Source of the DNA: Kitasatospora terrestris
Lineage (GTDB): Bacteria > Actinomycetota > Actinomycetes > Streptomycetales > Streptomycetaceae
DNA length: 64,000 bases
Assembly: GCF_039542905.1 (NCBI RefSeq)
Contig: NZ_BAABIS010000001.1
Location: 5,332,001-5,396,000 of the forward strand
Direction: 5' to 3'
The translations under genes were made by a program, and so were the position numbers. Within the stretch, counting starts at the first letter, position 1, and each line of letters starts with the position of its first letter. Of the stretch, positions 25,523-34,108 are shown piece after piece. The notes beneath the pieces are model-generated. The model was given only the letters and a program-made list of their open reading frames with translations. It was not told the DNA's origin and did not search any database.

Positions 25523-28500
25523 GTGCGCACCCCACTCACCGCTCTCGGCGTCGCCCTCGCCCTGCTCGCCCCCGTCCAGCCCGCCGCCGCAGCCGTCCCC
25601 GCCGGGGGCGCGCTGACCGTCCTGCTGGAGCTCGACACCGAGGCCGCCGCGCCCGCCTACCAGCGGGCCGCGGCCGAGGCCCGGCGGGCCCGGCGCTCGC
25701 CCGAGGCGGTCCGCCACGAGGCCGCCCGGGCCGGCGCCGACCAGCGCGCCCGCGCCGACCGGGCGATCGACCGGCTCGACCGCGCGGTGCGCACCGCCGT
25801 CCCCGGCGCAGCCCCGCTCTACCGCACCCGCACCCTGGCCGCCGGCCTCGCCCTGCGGGTACGCCCGGCCGACCTGCCCCGGCTCGGCACCCTGCCCGGC
25901 GTCCGGGCGGTGCGGCCGGTGGCGCTCAAGACCCGCGCCAACGGGTACTCCGTGCCGCTCACCGGCGCCCCCGCCGTCTGGTCCGGGGCGACCGGCACCA
26001 CGGGCGAGGGCGTGCGGATCGGCATCGTCGACTCCGGCATCGACTACACCCACGCCGACTTCGGCGGCCCCGGCACCGCGGCCGCCTTCACCGCCGTGGA
26101 CGGCGCCAGGCCCGCCCCGCCCGAGCTCTTCCCCAACGCCAAGGTGGTCGGCGGCCAGGACCTGGTCGGCGACGCGTACGACCCCGACCCGTCCGCCGAC
26201 GAGGCCGCCCGCACCCCGCACCCCGACCCCAACCCGATCGACTGCGCCGCCAACGGCCACGGCACCCACGTCGCCGGCACCGCCGCCGGCTACGGCGTCA
26301 CCACCGCCGGCGCCACCTACCGCGGCCCCTACCGGCCCGGCCTCGACCCGGTCGGCTTCACCGTCGGCCCCGGCGCCGCGCCCGGCGCCCAGCTGTACGC
26401 GATCCGGGTGTTCGGCTGCGACGGCTCCACCGACCAGCTCGCCCACGCCCTCGACCTGGCCGCCGACCCCAACGGCGACGGCGACCTCGCCGACCGCCTC
26501 GACGTCGTCAACCTCTCCCTCGGCAGCCCCTTCGGCAGCCCCGCCGACGCCGACGCCCTCGCCGCCGACCGGCTCGCCGAGCTCGGCACCGTGGTCGTCG
26601 CCGCCGCCGGCAACGAGGGCGACGTCTACGCCGTCGGCGGCAGCCCCGGCACCGCCACCCGCGCCCTGACCGTCGCCGCCTCCGTCGACCCGCACACCGA
26701 CGCCGACGGCATCCAGGTGCTGGCCCCCGCCGCCCTCGCCGGCCCCGTCCCCGCCCACTGGAGCTCCCGCTACCGCGGCTGGGCCACCGCCGACGTCAGC
26801 GGCGACCTCGCCCTGCCCGCCGACCAGACCGACGGCTGCACCGCCTTCAGCGCCGCCGACGCCGCCCGGCTGACCGGGAAGATCGCCGTGCTCGCCTGGC
26901 GCACCCGCGAACCCGACCGCGCCTGCGGATCCGCCGCCCGCGCCGACCACGCCGCCGACGCCGGAGCCGTCGGCACCCTGTTCGCCGCCGACGGCGACGG
27001 GCTCGGCGAGATCGCCGGGAACGAGCGGATCCCCGCCGCGATCCTCGCCCGCGCGGACGGCGAACGACTCGTCCGCGCGGCGGGGGAGGGGCCCGTCCGG
27101 GTCCGGCTCGCCACCCCCGGCAATCCGCTGCACGGCGCGGTCTCCCAGGACCAGCCGCAACGCGCCGACACCCTCGCGGGCTTCACCTCGCGCGGCATCG
27201 GCGTCCCCGGCCTGGTCAAGCCCGACCTCGCGGCGCCCGGCGAGACCATCTGGTCCGCCAAGGCCGGGGCCGGCACCGGCGGCATGCGGGAGGACGGCAC
27301 CTCCATGGCCACCCCGCACGTCGCCGGCCTCGCCGCCCTGGTCCGCGCCGCCCACCCCGACTGGACCGCGGGCCAGGTCAAGGCCGCCCTGATGAACACC
27401 GCCACCGACACCTGGCGCGGCGACGACCGCACCGGCCCCGTCTACGGCCCCGAACGCACCGGCGCCGGCCGCACCCGCGCCGACCTCGCCACCCGCACCC
27501 CCGCCGTCGCCTACGCCCTCGCCCCCGCGGGCGCTCCCCCCGGCGCCGCGGCCTCCGGCGGGTCGTCCGGCACGGCTGCCGGCTCCGGCGCAGCCGACGG
27601 CCCGGCCTCCGGCCGTTCGTCCGCCTCCGGCGATGTCACCGGCGCAGTCGACACCTCGGCCTCCGGCCGCTCCGCCGGCTCTCCGGCTTCCCGCAGGGTT
27701 TCCGGCGTTGCCGCGGGGGGCGGGGGCGGCCAGGGCCCGGCCTCCGGCCGTTCGTCCGGCACGGCTGCCGGCTCCGCCGACGCCTCCGGCGCAGCCGACG
27801 GCCCGGCCTCCGGCGGCGCCTCGGCTTCCCGTGGGGGCTCCGGCGTGGACACCGGGGCGGTCGGGGTGTCCTTCGGGCCCGTCGCGGTGACCGGGCGGAC
27901 GGCGCTCGTCCGCGAGGTCGAGGTCCGCAACCTCTCCGACCGGCCGCTCTCGTACGCGACCTCGTACCTCCCCGCGACCGAGCTCCCCGGCGCCGCCTTC
28001 CGGATCGCCCCCGCCCGGGTGGACGTCCCGCCCGGCGGGACCGCCCGGGTGACCGTCACGCTGGCCGTCCCCGATCCCGCGGCGCTGGAGCGGCGTCCCG
28101 ACGCCACCCTCGACCTGACCCAGGCGGGCCGCGCCCGCACCTACCGCGGTGAGCTCTCCGGCCGGCTGCAGCTCGCCCCGACCCGCGGCGACGACCCCGC
28201 GCTGCGCGTCCCGCTGTTCGCCGCCCCGCGCCCGGCCTCCTCGCACACCGCGGTCGGCACCCCCGACCTGCTCGCCGTCCGCGGCGCCGGCGCCGGTCTG
28301 CTCAGCGCCCTCCACCTGGACGCCGAGGGCACCCGCTGGCCGGACTGCCCGGGCCGCGACCTGTGCGTCACCGATCCGGGCGACCGCGCCGCCAACCTGC
28401 GGGCCGCCGGTTCCGCCACCGACGGCGACGGCGTGCTCTACCTGGCGGCGGCCCTCTGGGCGCCCGCCCCCACCCCGGCCGGCGGCTACGGCGTCCGGGC

Positions 28501-28960
28501 CTCGCTCGACACCGACGGCGACGGCACCACCGACGCCCTGGTCGTCGCGGGCCGGCTGAAGGGCAGCGACATCCTGGTCGCCCGCACCCTGGACGCCCGG
28601 ACCGGGGCCGAGCTGGACGTCCAGCCGCTGAACGGGCGCTGGGGCGACACCGACACCGACCTGCTGGACACCGACGCGCTCCTCCTCCCGGTCCGCCTGG
28701 CGGCCCTGAGGACGCCCCTGACGAACCCGCGCTACGCGCTCTGGACCGCGGTCTCCGCCTCCGACCCGGCCGACGCCCTCGACACGCTCGGCCTCGCCGA
28801 CGGCCGCCCCGCCCTCCCCGTCGACCTCACCCGCTCCGGCACCCTCCTCGCCCCCGTCGCCCCGGGCGCGTTCGTCCACCCCGCCGTCCCGGCCCCGCTC
28901 CTCCTGGTCCACCACCTCAACCCCGACGGGCGCCGCCTCCAGGTCGTCAACTCCCGCTGA
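25523..28960 (+). CDS. secreted S8 subtilisin-like serine protease
   Basis: A 1145-residue exported subtilase. The signal peptide is short (about residues 1-24, cleavage likely after PAAAA), followed by an inhibitor-like propeptide to about residue 140. The triad is Asp170 in VDSGID, His246 in NGHGTHVAG and Ser594 in GTSMATPHVAG. An insertion between His and Ser (about 390-510) looks like a protease-associated domain. Residues about 672-776 are a Ser/Ala/Gly-rich low-complexity linker with repeated ASGRSS and GTAAGS units, before a C-terminal beta-rich region. The gene sits alone between serA and leuB and starts probably leaderless. Its substrates are unknown. Confidence 0.9.
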   Translation: MRTPLTALGVALALLAPVQPAAAAVPAGGALTVLLELDTEAAAPAYQRAAAEARRARRSPEAVRHEAARAGADQRARADRAIDRLDRAVRTAVPGAAPLYRTRTLAAGLALRVRPADLPRLGTLPGVRAVRPVALKTRANGYSVPLTGAPAVWSGATGTTGEGVRIGIVDSGIDYTHADFGGPGTAAAFTAVDGARPAPPELFPNAKVVGGQDLVGDAYDPDPSADEAARTPHPDPNPIDCAANGHGTHVAGTAAGYGVTTAGATYRGPYRPGLDPVGFTVGPGAAPGAQLYAIRVFGCDGSTDQLAHALDLAADPNGDGDLADRLDVVNLSLGSPFGSPADADALAADRLAELGTVVVAAAGNEGDVYAVGGSPGTATRALTVAASVDPHTDADGIQVLAPAALAGPVPAHWSSRYRGWATADVSGDLALPADQTDGCTAFSAADAARLTGKIAVLAWRTREPDRACGSAARADHAADAGAVGTLFAADGDGLGEIAGNERIPAAILARADGERLVRAAGEGPVRVRLATPGNPLHGAVSQDQPQRADTLAGFTSRGIGVPGLVKPDLAAPGETIWSAKAGAGTGGMREDGTSMATPHVAGLAALVRAAHPDWTAGQVKAALMNTATDTWRGDDRTGPVYGPERTGAGRTRADLATRTPAVAYALAPAGAPPGAAASGGSSGTAAGSGAADGPASGRSSASGDVTGAVDTSASGRSAGSPASRRVSGVAAGGGGGQGPASGRSSGTAAGSADASGAADGPASGGASASRGGSGVDTGAVGVSFGPVAVTGRTALVREVEVRNLSDRPLSYATSYLPATELPGAAFRIAPARVDVPPGGTARVTVTLAVPDPAALERRPDATLDLTQAGRARTYRGELSGRLQLAPTRGDDPALRVPLFAAPRPASSHTAVGTPDLLAVRGAGAGLLSALHLDAEGTRWPDCPGRDLCVTDPGDRAANLRAAGSATDGDGVLYLAAALWAPAPTPAGGYGVRASLDTDGDGTTDALVVAGRLKGSDILVARTLDARTGAELDVQPLNGRWGDTDTDLLDTDALLLPVRLAALRTPLTNPRYALWTAVSASDPADALDTLGLADGRPALPVDLTRSGTLLAPVAPGAFVHPAVPAPLLLVHHLNPDGRRLQVVNSR

Positions 28961-29012
28961 CCCGACGCGTCCGGATGGTGGACGGTACGTGCTCAGGCCC
29001 TGGGACGGGGAG

Positions 29013-29018
29013 TACTGT
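29013..29018 (+). promoter_or_regulatory. candidate -10 (TACTGT) of leuB
   Basis: TACTGT ends seven bases before the leuB ATG, which lacks a Shine-Dalgarno. This is consistent with a leaderless transcript. Confidence 0.35.
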
Positions 29019-29025
29019 CCGAGGC

Positions 29026-30063
29026 ATGTCTCGCACCATTCGTCTCGCAGTGATCCCGGGTGACGGCATCGGCCAGGAGGTCGTGGCCGAGGGCCTCAAG
29101 GTGCTCAGCGCCGCCCTCCCCGCCGACGTCAAGCTGGAGACCGCCGAGTACGACCTCGGTGCCCGGCTGTACCACCGGACCGGCGAGACCCTGCCGGACA
29201 GCGTGCTGGAGGAGCTGAAGGGCGCGGACGCGATCCTGCTCGGCGCCATCGGCGACCCGAGCGTGCCGTCCGGCGTGCTGGAGCGCGGGCTGCTGCTGAA
29301 GCTGCGCTTCGCCTTCGACCACCACATCAACCTCCGCCCGGGCAAGCTGTTCCCCGGTGTGAAGTCGCCGCTGGCCGGCGACCCGCAGATCGACTTCGTG
29401 GTCGTCCGCGAGGGCACCGAGGGCCCGTACGTGGGCAACGGCGGCACCCTGCGCACCGGCACGGAGCAGGAGGTGGCCACCGAGGTCAGCCTGAACACCG
29501 CGTTCGGCATCGAGCGGGTGGTCCGCGACGCGTACCGCCGGGCGGCCGCGCGTCCGCGCAAGAAGCTGACCCTGGTGCACAAGAACAACGTGCTGGTGCA
29601 CGCCGGGCACCTGTGGACCCGGATCTTCGAGCGGGTCGGCCGGGAGTTCCCCGAGGTCACCACCGACTACCTGCACGTCGACGCGGCGACGATCTTCTTC
29701 GTCACCCAGCCCGAGCGCTTCGACGTGATCGTCACCGACAACCTGTTCGGCGACATCCTGACCGACCTGGCGGCCGCCGTCACCGGCGGCATCGGCCTGG
29801 CCGCGTCCGGCAACATCAACCCGAGCGGCGATTTCCCGTCGATGTTCGAGCCGGTGCACGGCTCGGCCCCGGACATCGCCGGCCAGGGCAAGGCCGACCC
29901 GACCGCCACGGTCCTGTCGGTCGCCATGCTGCTGGAGCACCTGGGCTTCACCGCCGAGGCCGCGCAGGTCGAGGCGGCCGTGGCCGCGGACCTGACCGAG
30001 CGCACCGGCACCCGTTCCACGTCCGAGGTCGGCGACGCGCTCGCCGCCCGAGTATCCGGCTGA
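29026..30063 (+). CDS. leuB: 3-isopropylmalate dehydrogenase
   Basis: A 345-residue NAD-dependent decarboxylating dehydrogenase of leucine biosynthesis. It has the N-terminal VIPGDGIGQEV, LRPGKLFPG, the VREGTEGPYVGNGG substrate loop, HKNNVL with the catalytic Lys, the metal Asp in TDNLFGDILTD, and EPVHGSAPDIAG near the NAD site. The length fits the actinobacterial class. The upstream in-frame region overlaps the S8 gene and lacks a start with a ribosome-binding site, so ATG 29026 was chosen. Confidence 0.96.
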   Translation: MSRTIRLAVIPGDGIGQEVVAEGLKVLSAALPADVKLETAEYDLGARLYHRTGETLPDSVLEELKGADAILLGAIGDPSVPSGVLERGLLLKLRFAFDHHINLRPGKLFPGVKSPLAGDPQIDFVVVREGTEGPYVGNGGTLRTGTEQEVATEVSLNTAFGIERVVRDAYRRAAARPRKKLTLVHKNNVLVHAGHLWTRIFERVGREFPEVTTDYLHVDAATIFFVTQPERFDVIVTDNLFGDILTDLAAAVTGGIGLAASGNINPSGDFPSMFEPVHGSAPDIAGQGKADPTATVLSVAMLLEHLGFTAEAAQVEAAVAADLTERTGTRSTSEVGDALAARVSG

Positions 30064-30170
30064 CGGGCCGGAACCGACAATCGCTGCCGGCTGACGGGCC
30101 GGGAACGAACAAGCGCGTTCCGGTCCGTGCGGGCCGGAACCCCATAGCGCGCGCAGCCTCCCGGCTGTTC

Positions 30171-30212
30171 GGCACGGCCCTCTGGATGCGAGTATCGACA
30201 GTGGGCCGTGCC
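30171..30212. promoter_or_regulatory. inverted repeat upstream of ilvE
   Basis: A perfect 10-bp inverted repeat (GGCACGGCCC with GGGCCGTGCC) and 22-base loop in the 213-base leuB-ilvE gap. A short duplicated segment (GGCTGACGGGCCGG) lies just before it at about 30059-30107. It might terminate leuB or regulate ilvE. Confidence 0.4.
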
Positions 30213-30276
30213 GCCGTGTGTTCCCGCACCCGCGGGGGTCGGCCCAGACCAACCCCACGGTGAAGGACAGACAGTC

Positions 30277-31389
30277 ATGAGTACGCCCACCCAGGCGCCC
30301 ATCGCGTTCGACCTCAAGCCCTCCGCGCACCCGCTGTCCGACGCGGAGCGCGAGGCCCGGCTGAGCAACCCCGGCTTCGGCCGGATCTTCACCGACCACA
30401 TGGTCACCATCCGGTGGACCGAGGGCCGGGGCTGGCACGACGCCCAGCTGACGCCGTACGCGCCGCTGGAGATCGACCCGGCGAACATGACCCTGCACTA
30501 CGGTCAGGCGATCTTCGAGGGCCTGAAGGCGTACCGCCAGGCCGACGGCTCGATCGCGACCTTCCGGCCGGAGGCCAACGCGGCCCGGTTCCAGTCCTCG
30601 GCCCGCCGCCTGGCGATGCCCGAGCTGCCGGTCGAGACCTTCGTCGAGGCGGTGGAGATCCTGGTCCGCCAGGAGCAGGCGTGGGTGCCGAACCAGGCCG
30701 AGCAGAGCCTGTACCTGCGTCCGTTCATGTTCGCCACCGAGGTCGGCCTGGGTGTCCGCCCGGCGAACTCCTACCTGTTCATGATCATCGCCTCGCCGGC
30801 CGGCGCGTACTTCTCCGGCGGCGTGAAGCCGGTCTCCGTCTGGCTCTCCGAGGACTACGTCCGCGCCGCGCCCGGCGGCACCGGTGCCGCCAAGTGCGCC
30901 GGCAACTACGCCGCCTCCCTGGTGGCCCAGGCCGAGGCCGCCGCCAAGGGCTGCGACCAGGTCGTCTGGCTCGACGCCGCCGAGCACCGGTGGATCGAGG
31001 AGATGGGCGGCATGAACCTGTACTTCGTCTTCGGCGAGGGCAAGGACGCGAAGATCGTCACCCCGGAGCTCTCCGGCGCGCTCCTCCCGGGCATCACCCG
31101 CGACTCCCTCCTCCAGCTGGCCGCCGACCTCGGCTACGCCGTGGAGGAGCGCAAGATCTCCACCGACGAGTGGAAGCAGGGCAATGCCGACGGCACCCTC
31201 ACCGAGGTCTTCGCCTGCGGCACCGCCGCGGTCATCACCCCGGTCGGCTCCGTGAAGTCCAACGGCGGCGACTGGACGGTGGGCAAGGGCGAGCCCGGCC
31301 CGATCACCATGGAGCTCCGCAAGTCGCTCCTCGCCATCCAGGGCGGCCAGCAGGCCGACACCCACAACTGGCTCCACAAGATCGTCTGA
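30277..31389 (+). CDS. ilvE: branched-chain amino acid aminotransferase
   Basis: A 370-residue fold-type IV PLP transaminase that performs the last step in valine, leucine and isoleucine synthesis and the first in their catabolism. The family segments HYGQAIFEGLKAYR, RPFMFATEVGLGV and the PLP-Lys in GTGAAKCAGNYAASL are clear, with EEMGGMNLYFV and FACGTAAVITPVG in the C-terminal half. GTGAAGGAC precedes ATG 30277. A strong stem-loop follows it, so cimA is separately transcribed. Confidence 0.96.
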   Translation: MSTPTQAPIAFDLKPSAHPLSDAEREARLSNPGFGRIFTDHMVTIRWTEGRGWHDAQLTPYAPLEIDPANMTLHYGQAIFEGLKAYRQADGSIATFRPEANAARFQSSARRLAMPELPVETFVEAVEILVRQEQAWVPNQAEQSLYLRPFMFATEVGLGVRPANSYLFMIIASPAGAYFSGGVKPVSVWLSEDYVRAAPGGTGAAKCAGNYAASLVAQAEAAAKGCDQVVWLDAAEHRWIEEMGGMNLYFVFGEGKDAKIVTPELSGALLPGITRDSLLQLAADLGYAVEERKISTDEWKQGNADGTLTEVFACGTAAVITPVGSVKSNGGDWTVGKGEPGPITMELRKSLLAIQGGQQADTHNWLHKIV

Positions 31390-31394
31390 CCCCC

Positions 31395-31429
31395 CCGCCG
31401 GGCGTCCCCACCCCGGGGACGCCCGGCGG
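31395..31429 (+). terminator. hairpin terminator after ilvE
   Basis: A perfect 15-bp stem (CCGCCGGGCGTCCCC with GGGGACGCCCGGCGG) with a 5-base ACCCC loop, six bases past the ilvE stop. Confidence 0.8.
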
Positions 31430-31540
31430 TCACCGTCGAAGCATCCCGCTCGTCGGGCCGGCGACGGACCGGTCGACCCGAGGCGTTCCGCATCGCGAGA
31501 CGCGCGGGCCGCGCCGCGGATCGTGTGCCACACTGCCAGG

Positions 31541-31591
31541 GTGTCCTCGCTTTCGCTGATTATTAGCAGCAGGCGCGCCGGTCCGCAGTGA
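31541..31591 (+). CDS. cimA attenuator leader peptide
   Basis: A 16-residue ORF, MSSLSLIISSRRAGPQ, from a GTG. Its Leu-Ser-Leu-Ile-Ile core uses CTT, CTG, ATT and ATT codons; ATT and CTT are rare in this genome, which would strengthen stalling. It is followed by two RNA stems and a T-tract. Leader peptides with similar design are known or predicted in front of 2-isopropylmalate synthase-type genes of actinobacteria. Confidence 0.8.
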   Translation: MSSLSLIISSRRAGPQ

Positions 31592-31592
31592 C

Positions 31593-31681
31593 CGCTCCGC
31601 AGTACCACCACGACCGCGGAGCGACCACCAGCGTCCAGACCCGCGCGCAGACCTCTCGCACCCGCGAGGGGTCTTTTGTTT
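31593..31681 (+). promoter_or_regulatory. cimA transcription attenuator
   Basis: The first stem is CGCTCCGC (31593-31600) with GCGGAGCG (31616-31623), beginning right after the leader stop. The terminator is a 10-bp stem with one G-U pair, 31650-31659 with 31664-31673, followed by TTTTGTTTT. Another hairpin (GAACCCC/GGGGTTC) lies downstream. The alternative antiterminator fold was not resolved. Confidence 0.75.
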
Positions 31682-31816
31682 TGCTCCCGGACCGGCCAAG
31701 AACCCCCACAAGGGGTTCGGGGACACCGGGGCCGCGCGCGGGATGCTGGACAGTGGAGCCGGATTCCCGTGATCCCGGCAACGAGCAGTAACTCCCCGAA
31801 CGGAGAACCCACGGCC

Positions 31817-33424
31817 ATGACCGAGGCCAGCAGCCGCCCCCACGACAGCTTCCACGTCTTCGACACCACGCTGCGCGACGGCGCGCAGCGCGAGGGCATC
31901 AACCTCACCGTCGCCGACAAGCTGACCATCGCCCGGCACCTGGACGAGTTCGGTGTCGGCTTCATCGAGGGCGGTTGGCCGGGGGCCAACCCGCGCGACA
32001 CGGAGTTCTTCGCCCGCGCGGCCGCCGAGCTCGACCTGGAGCACGCGCAGCTGGTGGCGTTCGGCGCGACCCGCCGGGCGGGCGGGAAGGCGGCGGACGA
32101 CCCGCAGCTGGCCGCCCTGGTCAACTCGGGGGCGCCGGTCGTCACCCTGGTGGCGAAGTCCCACGACCGGCACGTCGAGCTGGCCCTGCGCACCACCCTG
32201 GACGAGAACCTGGAGATGGTCCGCGACAGCGTGGAGTTCCTGCGCGCGCAGGGCCGCCGGGTGTTCATCGACTGCGAGCACTTCTTCGACGGTTTCAGGG
32301 CGAACCCGGAGTACGCGCTGGCGGTGGTCCGCACCGCGCACGAGGCGGGCGCCGACGTGGTGGTGCTCTGCGACACCAACGGCGGCATGCTGCCCGCCGG
32401 GGTGCGGGACATCGTCGCCGAGGTGATCGAGCGGACCGGCGCGCGGCTCGGCATCCACGCCCAGGACGACACCGGCTGCGCGGTGGCCAACACCCTGGCC
32501 GCGGTGGACGCGGGCGCCACGCACGTGCAGTGCACGGCGAACGGCTACGGCGAGCGGGTGGGCAACGCCAACCTGTTCCCGGTGGTGGGCGCGCTGGAGA
32601 TCAAGTACGACCGCCGGGTGCTGCCGCCGGGCAGCCTGGCGGAGATGACCCGGATCTCGCACGCCATCGCCGAGGTGGTCAACCTGACGCCGTCGACCCA
32701 CCAGCCGTACGTGGGCTTCTCGGCGTTCGCGCACAAGGCGGGCCTGCACGCCTCGGCGATCAAGGTCGACCCGGACCTGTACCAGCACATCGACCCGGAG
32801 CTGGTCGGCAACACCATGCGGATGCTGGTGTCGGACATGGCCGGCCGGGCCTCGATCGAGCTGAAGGGCAAGGAGCTCGGCTACGACCTGTCGACCGACC
32901 GCGACCTGGCCGGCCGGGTGGTGGCCAAGGTCAAGGAGCAGGAGAACCTGGGCTACACCTACGAGGCGGCGGACGCCTCGTTCGAGCTGCTGCTGCGCGA
33001 CGAGGTGCGGGGCGTGCGGGAGCGGTTCTTCACCCTGGAGTCCTGGCGGACCATCAGCGAGCAGGGGCCGGACGGCAACCCGGGCAACGAGGCGACGGTG
33101 AAGGTCTGGGCGAAGGGCGAGCGGAAGGTCGCCACCGGCGAGGGCAACGGCCCGGTGGACGCGCTGGACAAGGCGCTGCGGGCGGCGCTGGAGCCGCTCT
33201 ACCCGGAGCTGGCCCGGATGGAGCTGGTGGACTACAAGGTCCGGATCCTGGAGGGCCAGCACGGTACGGGTTCCAAGACCCGGGTGCTGATCGAGTCGAC
33301 CGACGGCAGCACCACCTGGTCGACGGTGGGCGTCGCGGACAACGTGATCGCCGCGTCCTGGCGGGCGCTGGAGGACGCGTACACCTACGGCCTGCTGCGG
33401 GCGGACGTCCAGCCGGAGAGCTGA
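31817..33424 (+). CDS. cimA: citramalate synthase
   Basis: A 535-residue member of the 2-isopropylmalate/homocitrate/citramalate synthase family, of CimA type. It condenses pyruvate with acetyl-CoA to citramalate, a threonine-independent route to 2-oxobutanoate for isoleucine. DTTLRDGAQREG is the N-terminal metal-binding signature; CTANGYGERVGNANL and HKAGLHASAI follow, and a C-terminal LeuA dimer/regulatory domain begins near residue 400. LeuA-type enzymes share these motifs, but length and the TTLRDGAQREGINLT variant favour CimA. The attenuator links expression to branched-chain amino acid supply. Confidence 0.92.
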   Translation: MTEASSRPHDSFHVFDTTLRDGAQREGINLTVADKLTIARHLDEFGVGFIEGGWPGANPRDTEFFARAAAELDLEHAQLVAFGATRRAGGKAADDPQLAALVNSGAPVVTLVAKSHDRHVELALRTTLDENLEMVRDSVEFLRAQGRRVFIDCEHFFDGFRANPEYALAVVRTAHEAGADVVVLCDTNGGMLPAGVRDIVAEVIERTGARLGIHAQDDTGCAVANTLAAVDAGATHVQCTANGYGERVGNANLFPVVGALEIKYDRRVLPPGSLAEMTRISHAIAEVVNLTPSTHQPYVGFSAFAHKAGLHASAIKVDPDLYQHIDPELVGNTMRMLVSDMAGRASIELKGKELGYDLSTDRDLAGRVVAKVKEQENLGYTYEAADASFELLLRDEVRGVRERFFTLESWRTISEQGPDGNPGNEATVKVWAKGERKVATGEGNGPVDALDKALRAALEPLYPELARMELVDYKVRILEGQHGTGSKTRVLIESTDGSTTWSTVGVADNVIAASWRALEDAYTYGLLRADVQPES

Positions 33425-33450
33425 CCGCCCGGAGCGCGACGCAGCGACGC

Positions 33451-33485
33451 AAAACCCCCGGTGCCGCCCAAGGCGCCGGGGGTTT
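33451..33485. terminator. bidirectional terminator between cimA and cvnD2
   Basis: AAACCCCCGGTGCC pairs with GGCGCCGGGGGTTT around a 6-base loop, with A and T runs at opposite ends. It can serve both convergent transcripts. Confidence 0.8.
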
Positions 33486-33495
33486 CCGCCTGTTC

Positions 33496-34080
33496 CTAGC
33501 GCAGTCGGGCGAGGAGGGCGTGCTCGACGAGGGTGATGAGGGCGCTCTTGGCGCTGTCCCGGCGTCGGGCGTCGAGGGTGATGATGGGGATGTCCGCGTT
33601 GAGCTGGAGGGCTTCGCGTACTTCGTCCGGGGTGTGGGCCTGGTGTCCGTCGAAGCCGTTGAGGGCGACGACGAAGGGGAGGCCGCTGTTCTCGAAGTAG
33701 TCGAGGGCGGGGAAGCAGTCGGCGAGGCGGCGGGTGTCGACGAGGACGACGGCGCCGATGGCGCCGCGGACGAGGTCGTCCCACATGAACCAGAAGCGGT
33801 CCTGTCCGGGGGTGCCGAACAGGTAGAGGATGAGGTCCTCGTCGAGGGTGATGCGGCCGAAGTCCATGGCGACCGTGGTGGTGGTCTTGCCGGAGACGTG
33901 GCTGAGGTCGTCGATGCCGGCGGAGGCGCTGGTCATGACGGCTTCGGTGCGCAGCGGGTTGATCTCGGAGACGGCGCCGACGAGGGTCGTCTTGCCGACA
34001 CCGAAGCCGCCGGCGACGACGATCTTCGCGGAGGTGGTGGCGCGGCTGGGGGCGGCCGCGTTAGAGCTTGCGAAGTCCAC
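33496..34080 (-). CDS. cvnD2: conservon GTP-binding protein CvnD (downstream copy)
   Basis: A 194-residue small GTPase-like protein. P-loop GGFGVGKTTL lies near residue 24, the switch II-like motif is GTPGQDRF, and the specificity motif is NGFD in place of NKxD, as in conservon GTPases. It completes a CvnA-B-C-D set that, in S. coelicolor, forms a membrane complex resembling eukaryotic GPCR signalling. The protein is 100% identical to the other CvnD in this window. Its GTG start lies inside the 3' end of cvnC2, overlapping 20 bases, so the two are translationally coupled. Numbering follows my recollection that the cimA-proximal set is conservon 2. Confidence 0.95.
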   Translation of the reverse strand: MDFASSNAAAPSRATTSAKIVVAGGFGVGKTTLVGAVSEINPLRTEAVMTSASAGIDDLSHVSGKTTTTVAMDFGRITLDEDLILYLFGTPGQDRFWFMWDDLVRGAIGAVVLVDTRRLADCFPALDYFENSGLPFVVALNGFDGHQAHTPDEVREALQLNADIPIITLDARRRDSAKSALITLVEHALLARLR

Positions 34081-34108
34081 TGAGGACCCTTTCGAGCAGC
34101 GTGACGTC
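33502..34108. repeat. 607-bp exact direct repeat, cvnD copy (2)
   Basis: By eye every base matches 39045-39651, including synonymous sites, the cvnD start region and the last bases of cvnC. The only cvnD bases outside it are the last two sense positions and the stop codon. The offset is 5543 bases. Divergence starts abruptly at both ends, which points to gene conversion or a very recent duplication. Confidence 0.9.

Noticed and set aside
25085..28915. A 1276-residue open frame opposite the S8 protease
   Set aside because: Shadow of the protease codons; it has only Gly/Val/Arg repeats, no domain and no supported start.
30187..30264. A 25-codon ORF before ilvE, starting ATGCGAGTATCG, as another BCAA leader peptide
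   Set aside because: Its product has scattered Val but no run of Ile, Leu or Val codons, and no T-tract terminator follows.
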